From the NCBI RefSeq assembly GCF_905187505.1, contig NZ_CAJJIC010000141.1:1-5765 (forward strand): a DNA stretch of 5,765 bases. Direction: 5' to 3'. Position numbers and translations under genes: made by a program. This DNA comes from an uncultured Mailhella sp. Lineage in GTDB: Bacteria > Desulfobacterota > Desulfovibrionia > Desulfovibrionales > Desulfovibrionaceae. How positions within the stretch are numbered: position 1 is the stretch's first letter; each line of letters begins with the position of its first letter. Under the pieces are notes generated by a model. It did no database searches and was not told the origin of the DNA. It saw only the letters and a list, made by a program, of their open reading frames with translations. Of the stretch, positions 1 to 5,589 are shown piece by piece.

Positions 1-55
1 TGGTAGCGGGCAAACAGCATATCGTTCAGCGTCACTGCATTGTAGCGGCGCGCAC
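1..55 (-). other. Unrecognised sequence beyond the dxr break, open in another frame
   Basis: In the dxr frame the minus strand here gives a stop at 32-34 and a second stop shortly after. A different minus-strand frame is open through the dxr junction to the window edge and reads ARRYNAVTLNDMLFARY. This does not resemble the expected Dxr segment: the conserved HPxW and the following SMG.KI/DSAT motifs are absent in all three frames. I do not recognise the peptide. It could be the edge of an inserted or rearranged gene, or sequence wrongly joined at a contig end. The stretch is too short to call a gene. Confidence 0.3.
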
Positions 56-682
56 CTTGAGATAGGCGGCGTCCTTCGTGCGGAACGGGCCGCCCGAGGC
101 CGTGAGAATGAGGCGGGCGATGTCGTTTTCGCCGCGGCCGACCATGCCTTCAAACAGGGCGAAATGTTCCGAGTCCACGGGGAGAACGACCGCGCCGGTG
201 CGGCGGCATAGGTTGCGTATGAGCTCTCCGGCGAGCACCAGGGATTCCTTGTTGGCAAGACAGATGGTCTTTCCCGCGACGGCAGCGGCCACGGTGGCGC
301 GAAGACCCGCCGCGCCCACCTGTGCCGAAAGCACCATGTCCACGCCGTCTGCGGAGGCGAGGGCGGCGTAGCCTTCCTTGCCCCAGAGTATTTCCGGCCG
401 GTAGCCGGAGGGAAGCCGTGAGGCGAGGGCATCCACGCCGTGAGGGCCGTCCTTTTCCAGCACGGCAAGCAGGGGCGGACGCCAGTCTTCGGCCTGCTTT
501 GCAAGCAGCTCGACGTTTCGTCCTGCGGCGAGGGCGAATACCTCGAAACGGCCGGAATCGCGCCAGGCATCCAGCACGCGCAGGGTGCTCGTGCCTATGG
601 AGCCGGTGCAGCCCATGAGGGCCACGCGGCGGGGAAAGGGCAGGGCGTCTTTTTCGCCGGGAATGCTGCTGATGTACTTCAT
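32..682 (-). CDS. dxr: 1-deoxy-D-xylulose 5-phosphate reductoisomerase, N-terminal half; C-terminus lost near window edge
   Basis: DXP reductoisomerase (IspC) converts DXP to 2-C-methyl-D-erythritol 4-phosphate with NADPH, the first committed step of the MEP isoprenoid pathway, in the cytosol. From the ATG at 682, residues 24-30 read GCTGSIG, the NADPH-binding loop (usually GSTGSIG). LANKES lies at about 142-147 and PVDSEH at 168-173, with the metal ligands D170 and E172. TASGGPFR ends at residue 201. The family normally continues with a VT..xAL.HPxW.MG segment and the rest of a roughly 390-400-residue protein. Here similarity ends after K209 (codon 56-58) and the frame stops at 32-34, giving only 216 residues. 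The frame is open up to 802, but that extension would read through a terminator hairpin, so I chose 682, which has an AAGGG ribosome-binding site about 10 nt upstream. The start gives roughly 15 residues more than E. coli Dxr before the nucleotide loop. Identity of the N-terminal half is secure. Whether the break is biological or an assembly artefact is open. Confidence 0.88.
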   Translation of the reverse strand: MKYISSIPGEKDALPFPRRVALMGCTGSIGTSTLRVLDAWRDSGRFEVFALAAGRNVELLAKQAEDWRPPLLAVLEKDGPHGVDALASRLPSGYRPEILWGKEGYAALASADGVDMVLSAQVGAAGLRATVAAAVAGKTICLANKESLVLAGELIRNLCRRTGAVVLPVDSEHFALFEGMVGRGENDIARLILTASGGPFRTKDAAYLKVRAATMQ

Positions 683-747
683 GAAAAGGGACCCTTGCTG
701 AAAAGATGGGGCAGCTGAGACAGAGAAAGGTTCTGTCCGGCTTCCCG
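683..747 (-). other. dxr leader: no clear promoter, small inverted repeat
   Basis: This is the 65-nt stretch between the terminator tail and the dxr start. It contains a weak 6-bp inverted repeat (719-724 GACAGA with 732-737 TCTGTC, 7-nt spacer) and the dxr ribosome-binding site. I find no convincing -35/-10 pair. dxr therefore either depends on read-through of the terminator or uses a promoter that is not sigma70-like or lies further upstream. The small repeat could be chance. Confidence 0.3.
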
Positions 748-782
748 AAAAAGGGCGTTTTCCGAACAGGCCGGAAAACGCC
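748..782 (-). terminator. Rho-independent terminator after cdsA
   Basis: A perfect 10-bp inverted repeat (GGCGTTTTCC at 754-763, GGAAAACGCC at 773-782) encloses a 9-nt loop. On the minus strand it is followed at once by C and then TTTTT (748-752). It starts 44 nt past the cdsA stop codon and ends about 65 nt before the dxr start. The T-run is on the minus-strand exit side only, so it should act on transcripts coming from cdsA. It would close the upstream operon or reduce read-through into dxr. Confidence 0.75.
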
Positions 783-826
783 GGAAAAGAGATCGGGGAC
801 ACGCCGGAAGCGTTCGGTGCGTCCTG

Positions 827-1654
827 CTACTGGGCGGCCTGCGCGAAGAACGGATACAGGGCCGAAGCCACGGCGTACGCGCCCACGCAGAAGGAAATGC
901 TGTCGAGCCGGTCGAGCACGCCGCCGTGACCGGGCAGCAGGCGGCTGGAATCCTTGACGTTGACGGCGCGCTTCAGCGCGGATTCAAAGAAGTCGCCAAG
1001 CTGCGCCATGATGCCCATGACCGCGCCGAGCGCGGCAAAGGCGTAAAGCGGCGCGCTGCCGAAGGCAAGACCCATGACGCACGACACGACCACGGCGGCC
1101 AGAAGGCCGGCCACGGAGCCTTCCACGCTCTTCTTGGGACTCACGCCGGGCCAGATGGCATGTTTGCCGAAGCTCACGCCCGCAAAATAGGCGGCCATGT
1201 CGGAAGCGGCGGGCAGAAGCACCACGAGAAGCTGTTCCCAGCGGGAAAAGTGCATGGCCGGGGCAAGCAGCAGCGGAACGTAGGCGATGCCGCACACGAT
1301 GACGGCGGCGCGGCGCAGCGCGTCGGGCGTTTTTTCACGGCTCCAGCAAATGAGCGCGTAGAGGGCCGCCATCATGGCGCAGAAGGCAAGGGCGAGAGCG
1401 GCCGGGAAGGTGGGCAGAGCTGCGCAGGCGGCAAGGTACGCCGCGCCGAGCAGAAGGCCGAGAATCTTCATGCCCCATCCGCCGGCGGGCTGGAACAGGA
1501 AGAGAAATTCTCCCAGCCCCACGAGGGCGAGAACGCCGACAAGGCCGGAAACGTACCAGCCGCCCATGATCCACGCGGCGATGAGAACGGCCGCGAGCAC
1601 GGCCGCCGTGATGAGCCGCAGGCCGAGTCCCGCGGCGCGAAACTTGTCATTCAT
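827..1654 (-). CDS. cdsA: Phosphatidate cytidylyltransferase (CDP-diacylglycerol synthase)
   Basis: This inner-membrane enzyme makes CDP-diacylglycerol from phosphatidic acid and CTP, the branch point for all bacterial phospholipids. The 275-residue protein is a chain of hydrophobic segments rich in Ala, Leu and Val, beginning at about residue 10, as expected for a polytopic CdsA. The diagnostic C-terminal signature lies at residues 220-252: GDFFES, KR, KDSS, LPGHGG, then DRLDS. Its conserved acidic residues include D221, E224, D235, D248 and D251. An SPKKSVEGS block at 172-180 is also typical of the family. I chose the ATG at 1654 because it has an AGAAGGAAG ribosome-binding site 7-8 nt upstream and a normal N-terminus. 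An in-frame ATG at 1744 would add 30 non-membrane residues over the end of uppS. The start overlaps the uppS stop by 8 nt (ATGAATGA), which suggests translational coupling. Length is close to that of E. coli CdsA (about 285). Confidence 0.96.
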   Translation of the reverse strand: MNDKFRAAGLGLRLITAAVLAAVLIAAWIMGGWYVSGLVGVLALVGLGEFLFLFQPAGGWGMKILGLLLGAAYLAACAALPTFPAALALAFCAMMAALYALICWSREKTPDALRRAAVIVCGIAYVPLLLAPAMHFSRWEQLLVVLLPAASDMAAYFAGVSFGKHAIWPGVSPKKSVEGSVAGLLAAVVVSCVMGLAFGSAPLYAFAALGAVMGIMAQLGDFFESALKRAVNVKDSSRLLPGHGGVLDRLDSISFCVGAYAVASALYPFFAQAAQ

Positions 1655-2387
1655 GATTTCTTCCTTCTGTTGTCGTCTGCCCGCCGAGCTGCTCGCCGGT
1701 TCTGCCGAAGCGGCGGGTGCGGCAGGCGTAGCTGTCGAGAGCATGGGTCAGCTCTTCCGGGCCGAAGTCCGGCCAGAGCACGGGACTGAAATAAAACTCC
1801 GCGTAGGCGCTCTGGAAGAGCAGAAAATTGCTGAGACGCGCCTCGCCGCTCGTGCGTATGATGAGATCCGGGTCCGGCATGCCGGGAGCGTAGAGAAAGG
1901 AGCGGAAGACCTCTTCCGTGAGCTCCTCGGGCCTGAGATGCGCGGCAAGGGCCTGCCGTGCGGCCCGAAGTATCTCTTCCCGTCCGGAATAGCTGATGGC
2001 GAGCGTGAACACCATGGAACGGTTGCCGGCCGTCTTCCTGAGCGCGTGATCGAGCGCCTGACGCACGGTGAAGGGCAGATCCTTCCTGTCGCCGATGAAG
2101 GAGAGACGTATGTCCTCCTTCATGAGCTCGGGCAGTTCCTGCCGCATGAAGCGCAGAAACAACTCGAAAAGAAAGCTTACTTCCTTTTCGGGCCGCTGCC
2201 AGTTTTCCTTGGAAAAGGCATACACGGTGACGTACCCTATGCCCCTGCGCCGGCATTCGCGCACCAGCGTGCGCACGGCGTCCACGCCGGCGAGATGTCC
2301 TTCGGAACGGGAAAGTCCCCGTTCCCCGGCCCATCGGCCGTTGCCGTCCATGATGACCGCAATGTGCTGCGGCAGTCGTTGTTCCAT
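1647..2387 (-). CDS. uppS: Undecaprenyl diphosphate synthase (cis-prenyltransferase)
   Basis: UppS condenses farnesyl diphosphate with eight isopentenyl diphosphates to make the C55 carrier lipid used for peptidoglycan, O-antigen and other envelope glycans. With the start at 2387 the protein has 246 residues. It shows HIAVIMDGNGRWA (8-20) with catalytic D14, EGH ending at H31, FSKENW (58-63), PDPDLIIRTSGE (171-182) with R178 and E182, and SAYAEFYF (193-200). The usual NYGGR block reads SYSGR at 132-136, a mild variant. In-frame ATGs also exist at 2399 and 2438. I prefer 2387 because it gives the normal short lead of about 7 residues before HIA and has GGAAAGG just upstream. The 2438 start abuts a large hairpin and has no ribosome-binding site. 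The last 15-20 residues are hydrophilic and probably a disordered tail. The gene overlaps cdsA by 8 nt, and its isoprenoid substrates come from the pathway that includes dxr. Confidence 0.95.
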   Translation of the reverse strand: MEQRLPQHIAVIMDGNGRWAGERGLSRSEGHLAGVDAVRTLVRECRRRGIGYVTVYAFSKENWQRPEKEVSFLFELFLRFMRQELPELMKEDIRLSFIGDRKDLPFTVRQALDHALRKTAGNRSMVFTLAISYSGREEILRAARQALAAHLRPEELTEEVFRSFLYAPGMPDPDLIIRTSGEARLSNFLLFQSAYAEFYFSPVLWPDFGPEELTHALDSYACRTRRFGRTGEQLGGQTTTEGRNHE

Positions 2388-2444
2388 GCGCCTTTCCATG
2401 TGGCCGCAGGACCGGATGGTTCCGGCTCCCGCCCGCATGACGCG

Positions 2445-2489
2445 GAAGGCCCGCGTTTGTCCGGCGCTTTTTGCCGGACGCGGGCCTTC
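2445..2489 (-). repeat. Long hairpin between frr and uppS
   Basis: The arms GAAGGCCCGCGT (2445-2456) and ACGCGGGCCTTC (2478-2489) pair perfectly over 12 bp. An inner CCGGC/GCCGG stem (2461-2465 with 2473-2477) adds 5 bp, with a 4-nt bulge at 2457-2460 and a 7-nt loop at 2466-2472. It begins 6 nt after the frr stop codon. Neither strand has a T-run after the stem, so it is not a standard intrinsic terminator. It may protect the 3' end of the frr message, act as a processing site, pause polymerase, or modulate uppS expression. The structure is seen directly; the role is inferred. Confidence 0.7.
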
Positions 2490-2495
2490 ACGTCG

Positions 2496-3056
2496 TCAGA
2501 TTTCCATGATTTCCTTTTCCTTGGCCTGGGCCTTCGCGTCGGCCTTCTTCACGAAGGCGTCCGTGAGCTTCTGCACGTCGTCCATGGCCTTCTTCAGCTC
2601 GTCGGCGGAGATTTCCTTGTCCTTCTCCAGCTTCTTGAGCGCGTCGTTCACGTCGCGGCGGATGTTGCGCAGCGCCACCTTGGCGTCTTCGGTGTACTTC
2701 TTGCTCACCTTGGTGAGCTCGCGGCGGCGTTCCTCGGTGAGCGGCGGAACCGTGATGCGGATGATGCGGCCGTCGTTCATGGGAGTAAGGCCGAGATCGG
2801 ACTTCAGAATGGCCTTTTCCACGGGAGAGAAGGCGTTGCGGTCCCAGGGCTGGATGGTGACGGTACGGCTGTCGGGCACGGCCACCGAGGCGAGCTGCTG
2901 AATGGGCGTGAGCGTGCCGTAGTAGTCCACCTTGATGTTGTCCACAAGGCTCGTGGTGGCGCGGCCGGTGCGCAGCTTGCCGAAGTCGCGGTCGAGGGCG
3001 ACGAGGGCTTTTTCCATGCGTTCTTCGGCGTCGAGCTGCAAGGTCTCGATATCCAT
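2496..3056 (-). CDS. frr: Ribosome recycling factor
   Basis: RRF works with EF-G and GTP to split the post-termination ribosome so that subunits can be reused. The 186-residue product matches the usual length of about 185. Its start pairs an N-terminal helix with the family motif FGKLRTGRA (about 25-33). The DYYGTLTPIQQLA segment at about 44-56 opens the beta-rich domain, and TIQPWDRNA (67-75) follows. IIRITVPPLTEERRREL (98-114) leads back into the long C-terminal helices. The C-terminus is rich in Lys, Glu and Asp, as expected for the three-helix bundle. The ATG at 3056 follows the pyrH stop by one base. Its ribosome-binding site AAAGGGAG lies inside the last codons of pyrH, so the two genes are likely translationally coupled. 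No oddities in the protein. Confidence 0.97.
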   Translation of the reverse strand: MDIETLQLDAEERMEKALVALDRDFGKLRTGRATTSLVDNIKVDYYGTLTPIQQLASVAVPDSRTVTIQPWDRNAFSPVEKAILKSDLGLTPMNDGRIIRITVPPLTEERRRELTKVSKKYTEDAKVALRNIRRDVNDALKKLEKDKEISADELKKAMDDVQKLTDAFVKKADAKAQAKEKEIMEI

Positions 3057-3057
3057 G

Positions 3058-3774
3058 TTATTCTCCCTTTACAATGGTGCCTGCCGCTTCGCCGCAGACA
3101 ACGCGTTTGATGTGCCCGCCGAACATGCTGCACACAATGACGGGCACGCTGTTTTCCTGCGCCAGCGTGATGGCTGTGGCGTCCATGACCTTGAGGTGGC
3201 GGCGCAGCGTCTCATCGTAGGAGAGCTGATCGAAGCGTACCGCGTCGCTGTATTTCATGGGGTCCTTGTCGTACACCCCGTCCACCTTGGTGGCCTTGAT
3301 GATGGCGTCGCACTTGAGTTCCGTGCCGCGCAGGGCCGCCGCCGTGTCGGTGGTGAAATAGGGGTTGCCCGTGCCCGCAGCGCAGATGATGATGCGGCCC
3401 TTTTCCATGTGGCGTATGGCACGGCGATGGATGTAGGGCTCGCACAGCTCGCGGATGTCTATGGCGGAAAGCACGCGCGTGGGGCAGTCCATTTTTTCCA
3501 GAGCGTCCTGCACGGCCACGGCGTTCATGACGGTGGCAAGCATGCCTATGTAGTCGGCGTTGGAGCGGTCCATGCCCTTGGCCGAGGTGGAAAGGCCGCG
3601 GAAGATGTTGCCGCCGCCGATGACCAGCGCAAGCTGGACGCCCAGCTTGGCCACGTCGGCGATTTCCTTGCAGATGCTGTGCACGGTGTCGGGGTCTATG
3701 CCACTGCCTTTTTCACCGGCCAGAGCTTCGCCGCTCAGCTTGAGCAGCACGCGCCGGTATTTGAGTTCGCTCAT
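3058..3774 (-). CDS. pyrH: UMP kinase
   Basis: The bacterial uridylate kinase phosphorylates UMP to UDP with ATP, feeding all UTP, CTP and UDP-sugar synthesis. It belongs to the amino-acid-kinase fold, is hexameric and is usually allosterically controlled by GTP and UTP. The 238-residue product has KLSGEAL (12-18) for the phosphate loop, IGGGNIFRG (52-60), and MDRSNADYIGMLATVMNA (68-85) at the nucleotide and interface region. GTGNPYFTTD lies at 134-143 for UMP binding, KVDGVYDKDP at 163-172 and MDATA at 197-201. Length agrees with the E. coli enzyme (241). The start at 3774 has AAGAGG 7 nt upstream and lies 2 nt past the glycosyltransferase stop codon. UDP made here would also supply sugar donors and, through CTP, the downstream CdsA reaction. 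Confidence 0.97.
   Translation of the reverse strand: MSELKYRRVLLKLSGEALAGEKGSGIDPDTVHSICKEIADVAKLGVQLALVIGGGNIFRGLSTSAKGMDRSNADYIGMLATVMNAVAVQDALEKMDCPTRVLSAIDIRELCEPYIHRRAIRHMEKGRIIICAAGTGNPYFTTDTAAALRGTELKCDAIIKATKVDGVYDKDPMKYSDAVRFDQLSYDETLRRHLKVMDATAITLAQENSVPVIVCSMFGGHIKRVVCGEAAGTIVKGE
3063..3070 (-). promoter_or_regulatory. frr ribosome-binding site inside pyrH
   Basis: The minus strand reads AAAGGGAG here, about 6 nt before the frr ATG, and forms part of the final Lys-Gly-Glu codons of pyrH. With only one base between pyrH stop and frr start, ribosomes finishing pyrH are well placed to reinitiate on frr. Confidence 0.7.
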
Positions 3775-3776
3775 CG

Positions 3777-4607
3777 TCAGCCTCTTCTGGGGTCGGAGTG
3801 TGTGGAACCGTCCGCTTCGGCAAGGCCGTGATCGTAGGGAGCGCCCCAGCCTCCCTCATGGATGCGGACATATTTGAGAAACGTGTAGAACGACGTGTGC
3901 GCCGCCATGAGAAAGCCCGCCCGTCCGTCGAGCACGCCCATCTTGCGCACGTACATGTCGATGAAGCGCCACGTGCCGTGAAGAAGCCCGACAAGAACCC
4001 CGCCTTTGCGTCCCTGCGACTCCAGATCGCGCGCGCCGCGTTCGGCGTAGTCGTTGAGCTTGTCGAGCTGGTTTTTAAAGTTGCAGTACGTGTAGTGGAG
4101 CATGTCGCCCGAAAGCTCGCCGTACGGCCCCGCAGGCACGAACTTCTGATGCGCGCCGCTGTTTTCTATGCGTATGGCTTCGGGGCGGAACAGCCGGAAC
4201 AGCCGGTCGGGATAACAGCCGCCGTGCTTGAGAAAGCGGTCGAAGTACCAGGTGCGCCGCGGCATGGAAAACGCCGTCTTGTCCCCGGGATGCTCAATGG
4301 CCTCAAGAATGCTTTTCTTCAGCTCCGGAGAAATGATCTCGTCGCAGTCGAGCATGAGCACCCATTCCGTGGGCGCGTTGGCGTAAAGCCAGTCGATGCC
4401 GTAGCGTATCTGCTTTGCGTTGCCCGGCCATTTGTTCTGAATGAACATGGCTCCGTGATCGCGGGCGATTTCCTCCGTCCTGTCGGAGCTGAAGGAGTCC
4501 ACGATGAGGACTCGGTCGCAGAACGAAAGCGATTCAAGACACTTGTCGAGCAGGCGCTCGCCGTTCAGGGTGATGATGAGTGCGGTAAGTCGTACGGCGT
4601 CTTCCAT
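3777..4607 (-). CDS. Family-2 glycosyltransferase, WaaE/KdtX-like (LPS core)
   Basis: This is a cytoplasmic or membrane-associated GT-A glycosyltransferase that probably adds a hexose to the LPS inner core. From the start at 4607 it has 276 residues. LTALIITLNGERLL (7-20) is the first Rossmann strand, VDSFSSDRT (36-44) the nucleotide-sugar site, and LDCDE (86-90) the DxD metal motif. KHGGCYPDRLFRLFR at 127-141 closely follows the HGGWYPD..LRLFR block of WaaE/KdtX enzymes. The later AHQKF (152-156) sits where that group usually has HE. The C-terminal half (DMLHYTY, then LDGRAGFLMA) is also typical of the group. An in-frame ATG at 4691 was rejected because it would translate through the terminator hairpin; 4607 has GGATGG about 6 nt upstream. 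The gene sits 2 nt before pyrH and is probably cotranscribed with it. Donor and acceptor sugars cannot be read from sequence, so I give no symbol. Confidence 0.85.
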   Translation of the reverse strand: MEDAVRLTALIITLNGERLLDKCLESLSFCDRVLIVDSFSSDRTEEIARDHGAMFIQNKWPGNAKQIRYGIDWLYANAPTEWVLMLDCDEIISPELKKSILEAIEHPGDKTAFSMPRRTWYFDRFLKHGGCYPDRLFRLFRPEAIRIENSGAHQKFVPAGPYGELSGDMLHYTYCNFKNQLDKLNDYAERGARDLESQGRKGGVLVGLLHGTWRFIDMYVRKMGVLDGRAGFLMAAHTSFYTFLKYVRIHEGGWGAPYDHGLAEADGSTHSDPRRG

Positions 4608-4629
4608 AGGCCATCCGTGAAAAGGGCAT

Positions 4630-4659
4630 AAAAAAGGGGAGAGAATGTTCTCTCCCCTT
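4630..4659 (-). terminator. Rho-independent terminator after tsf
   Basis: The arms AAGGGGAGAGAA (4634-4645) and TTCTCTCCCCTT (4648-4659) are fully complementary over 12 bp around a 2-nt centre, so the outermost A-T pairs and a 4-nt loop are likely in RNA. On the minus strand the stem runs into a six-T tract (4630-4635). No T-run follows on the plus strand, so it acts on leftward transcripts. It should end most rpsB-tsf transcripts just 22 nt before the glycosyltransferase start. Confidence 0.88.
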
Positions 4660-4685
4660 GTATCCTGAACTCCTGACGGATTCAA
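4657..4685 (-). promoter_or_regulatory. Weak sigma70-like promoter candidate upstream of the glycosyltransferase
   Basis: On the minus strand TTGAAT (4680-4685) is followed after 17 nt by TACAAG (4657-4662). Each matches the sigma70 -35 and -10 consensus at four of six bases. Transcription would begin near 4650, inside the first arm of the terminator, so transcripts from it could not form the full terminator hairpin. The match is weak and may be chance. Confidence 0.25.
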
Positions 4686-4695
4686 GCTCACGGAC

Positions 4696-4717
4696 GCGAC
4701 TTTTCCACAAAAGTCGC
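4696..4717 (-). repeat. Hairpin just after tsf, without T-run
   Basis: A perfect 9-bp inverted repeat (GCGACTTTT at 4696-4704, AAAAGTCGC at 4709-4717) surrounds a 4-nt loop. Past one mismatch, three further pairs (4692-4694 with 4719-4721) can form. It begins 13 nt after the tsf stop codon and lies upstream of the true terminator. No T-run follows on the minus strand. It could stabilise or mark the 3' end of the tsf message; the role is inferred. Confidence 0.6.
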
Positions 4718-4730
4718 ATCCACGGCAGGA

Positions 4731-5561
4731 TTACGCGCCAAGCTGGATGCGGACGAAGCGGCTGATGCTGACGGAGCAGCCCGCAGCCTTGGCGGTGGCC
4801 TTCATGAGATCCTGAACGGTCATCTTGTCGTCGCGGATGTAGGGCTGATCAAGCAGGCACACTTCCTTGCAGTACTTCTTCACGGCGCCTTCGGCGATCT
4901 TGTCGATGATCTTCTCGGGCTTGCCTTCGGCAAGGGCCTTCTGACGATACACTTCGCGTTCGCGCTCCAGAAGAGCGGGATCGAGACTGTCGGCGTCGAG
5001 GGACAGAGGATTGGAAGCGGCGATCTGCATGGCCACGTTCTTGGCGAATTCGGCCACGGTGGCGTCGGCGGGCTTGTCGGTGTCCACTTCCACGAGAACG
5101 GCCAGCTTGCCGTTGGAGTGAACGTAGGTGCCGATGACGCCTTCGCCTTCCACGCTCATGCGCACGAAGCGGCCGAGCACGGTCTTTTCACCGGTGGAGG
5201 CGGCCAGCTCGTTCATGCTGTCCTGGAAGGATTCGAGGGTTTCGGGGTTGTTCGCGGCCACTTCCTGGGCCACGTGCTTGGCAAAGTCCTGGAACTTTTC
5301 GCCGCGGGCGACGAAGTCGGTTTCGGTCATCACTTCAACGATGGCGGAAACCTTGCCGTCGGCGCTGGTGGCGGAGGCGATCACGCCTTCGGAGGTGGCG
5401 CGGTCGGCGCGCTTGGCGGCCTTGGAAAGACCCTTCTGGCGCAGCCAGTCGAGAGCCTTTTCCACGTCGGCCTCACATTCGGTGAGGGCCTTCTTGCAGT
5501 CCATCATGCCGGCGCCGGTCTTGTCGCGCAGCTCCTTTACCATGGCAGCGGTAATAGCCAT
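4731..5561 (-). CDS. tsf: Translation elongation factor Ts
   Basis: EF-Ts is the nucleotide exchange factor that releases GDP from EF-Tu so it can rebind GTP and aminoacyl-tRNA. The 276-residue product begins with the UBA-like N-terminal domain: VKELRDKTGAGMMDCKKAL (8-26), then LDWLRQKGLSKAAKRADR at about 37-54 and EGV. The TDFVAR motif (about 80-85), which contacts EF-Tu, is intact. Two further core repeats follow, the second containing VAMQIAASNP. LLDQPY and the C-terminal helix come near the end, and the protein closes with SRFVRIQLGA. Length is normal for proteobacterial EF-Ts (about 280). The start is firm: AAGGAG lies 7 nt before the ATG at 5561. rpsB ends 28 nt upstream, the usual rpsB-tsf pairing. 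Confidence 0.97.
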   Translation of the reverse strand: MAITAAMVKELRDKTGAGMMDCKKALTECEADVEKALDWLRQKGLSKAAKRADRATSEGVIASATSADGKVSAIVEVMTETDFVARGEKFQDFAKHVAQEVAANNPETLESFQDSMNELAASTGEKTVLGRFVRMSVEGEGVIGTYVHSNGKLAVLVEVDTDKPADATVAEFAKNVAMQIAASNPLSLDADSLDPALLEREREVYRQKALAEGKPEKIIDKIAEGAVKKYCKEVCLLDQPYIRDDKMTVQDLMKATAKAAGCSVSISRFVRIQLGA

Positions 5562-5589
5562 TGTCTTGCTCCTTAGAAAATAAAAGGGG

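Noticed and set aside
1..55. Simple one-base frameshift in dxr as the cause of the lost C-terminus
   Set aside because: None of the three minus-strand frames here carries the conserved HPxW segment expected right after GGPFR, so shifting frame does not recover Dxr. The VTL seen in one frame is too short a match.
926..1789. A 287-codon plus-strand open frame rich in Gly, His, Arg and Ala
   Set aside because: It is opposite cdsA; the composition is that of an out-of-frame GC-rich read and no motif is visible.
2388..2438. Longer uppS start at 2438
   Set aside because: No ribosome-binding site; it lies against the frr-uppS hairpin and adds a non-conserved leader ahead of the normal UppS N-terminus.
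1374..3110. A 578-codon open frame on the plus strand
   Set aside because: It runs antisense through cdsA, uppS and frr, whose protein motifs are unambiguous. It has no recognisable domain, and long antisense frames are expected opposite GC-rich codon usage.
2932..3831. A 299-codon plus-strand open frame opposite pyrH
   Set aside because: Antisense shadow of pyrH, which has all UMP kinase motifs on the other strand.
3798..4631. A 277-codon plus-strand open frame opposite the glycosyltransferase
   Set aside because: Shadow of the glycosyltransferase coding strand; its upstream end runs into the terminator and it resembles no known family.
4608..4691. Longer glycosyltransferase start at 4691
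   Set aside because: The extra 28 residues would be encoded by the terminator hairpin and its T-tail, and the WaaE/KdtX-type N-terminus begins at the ATG at 4607.
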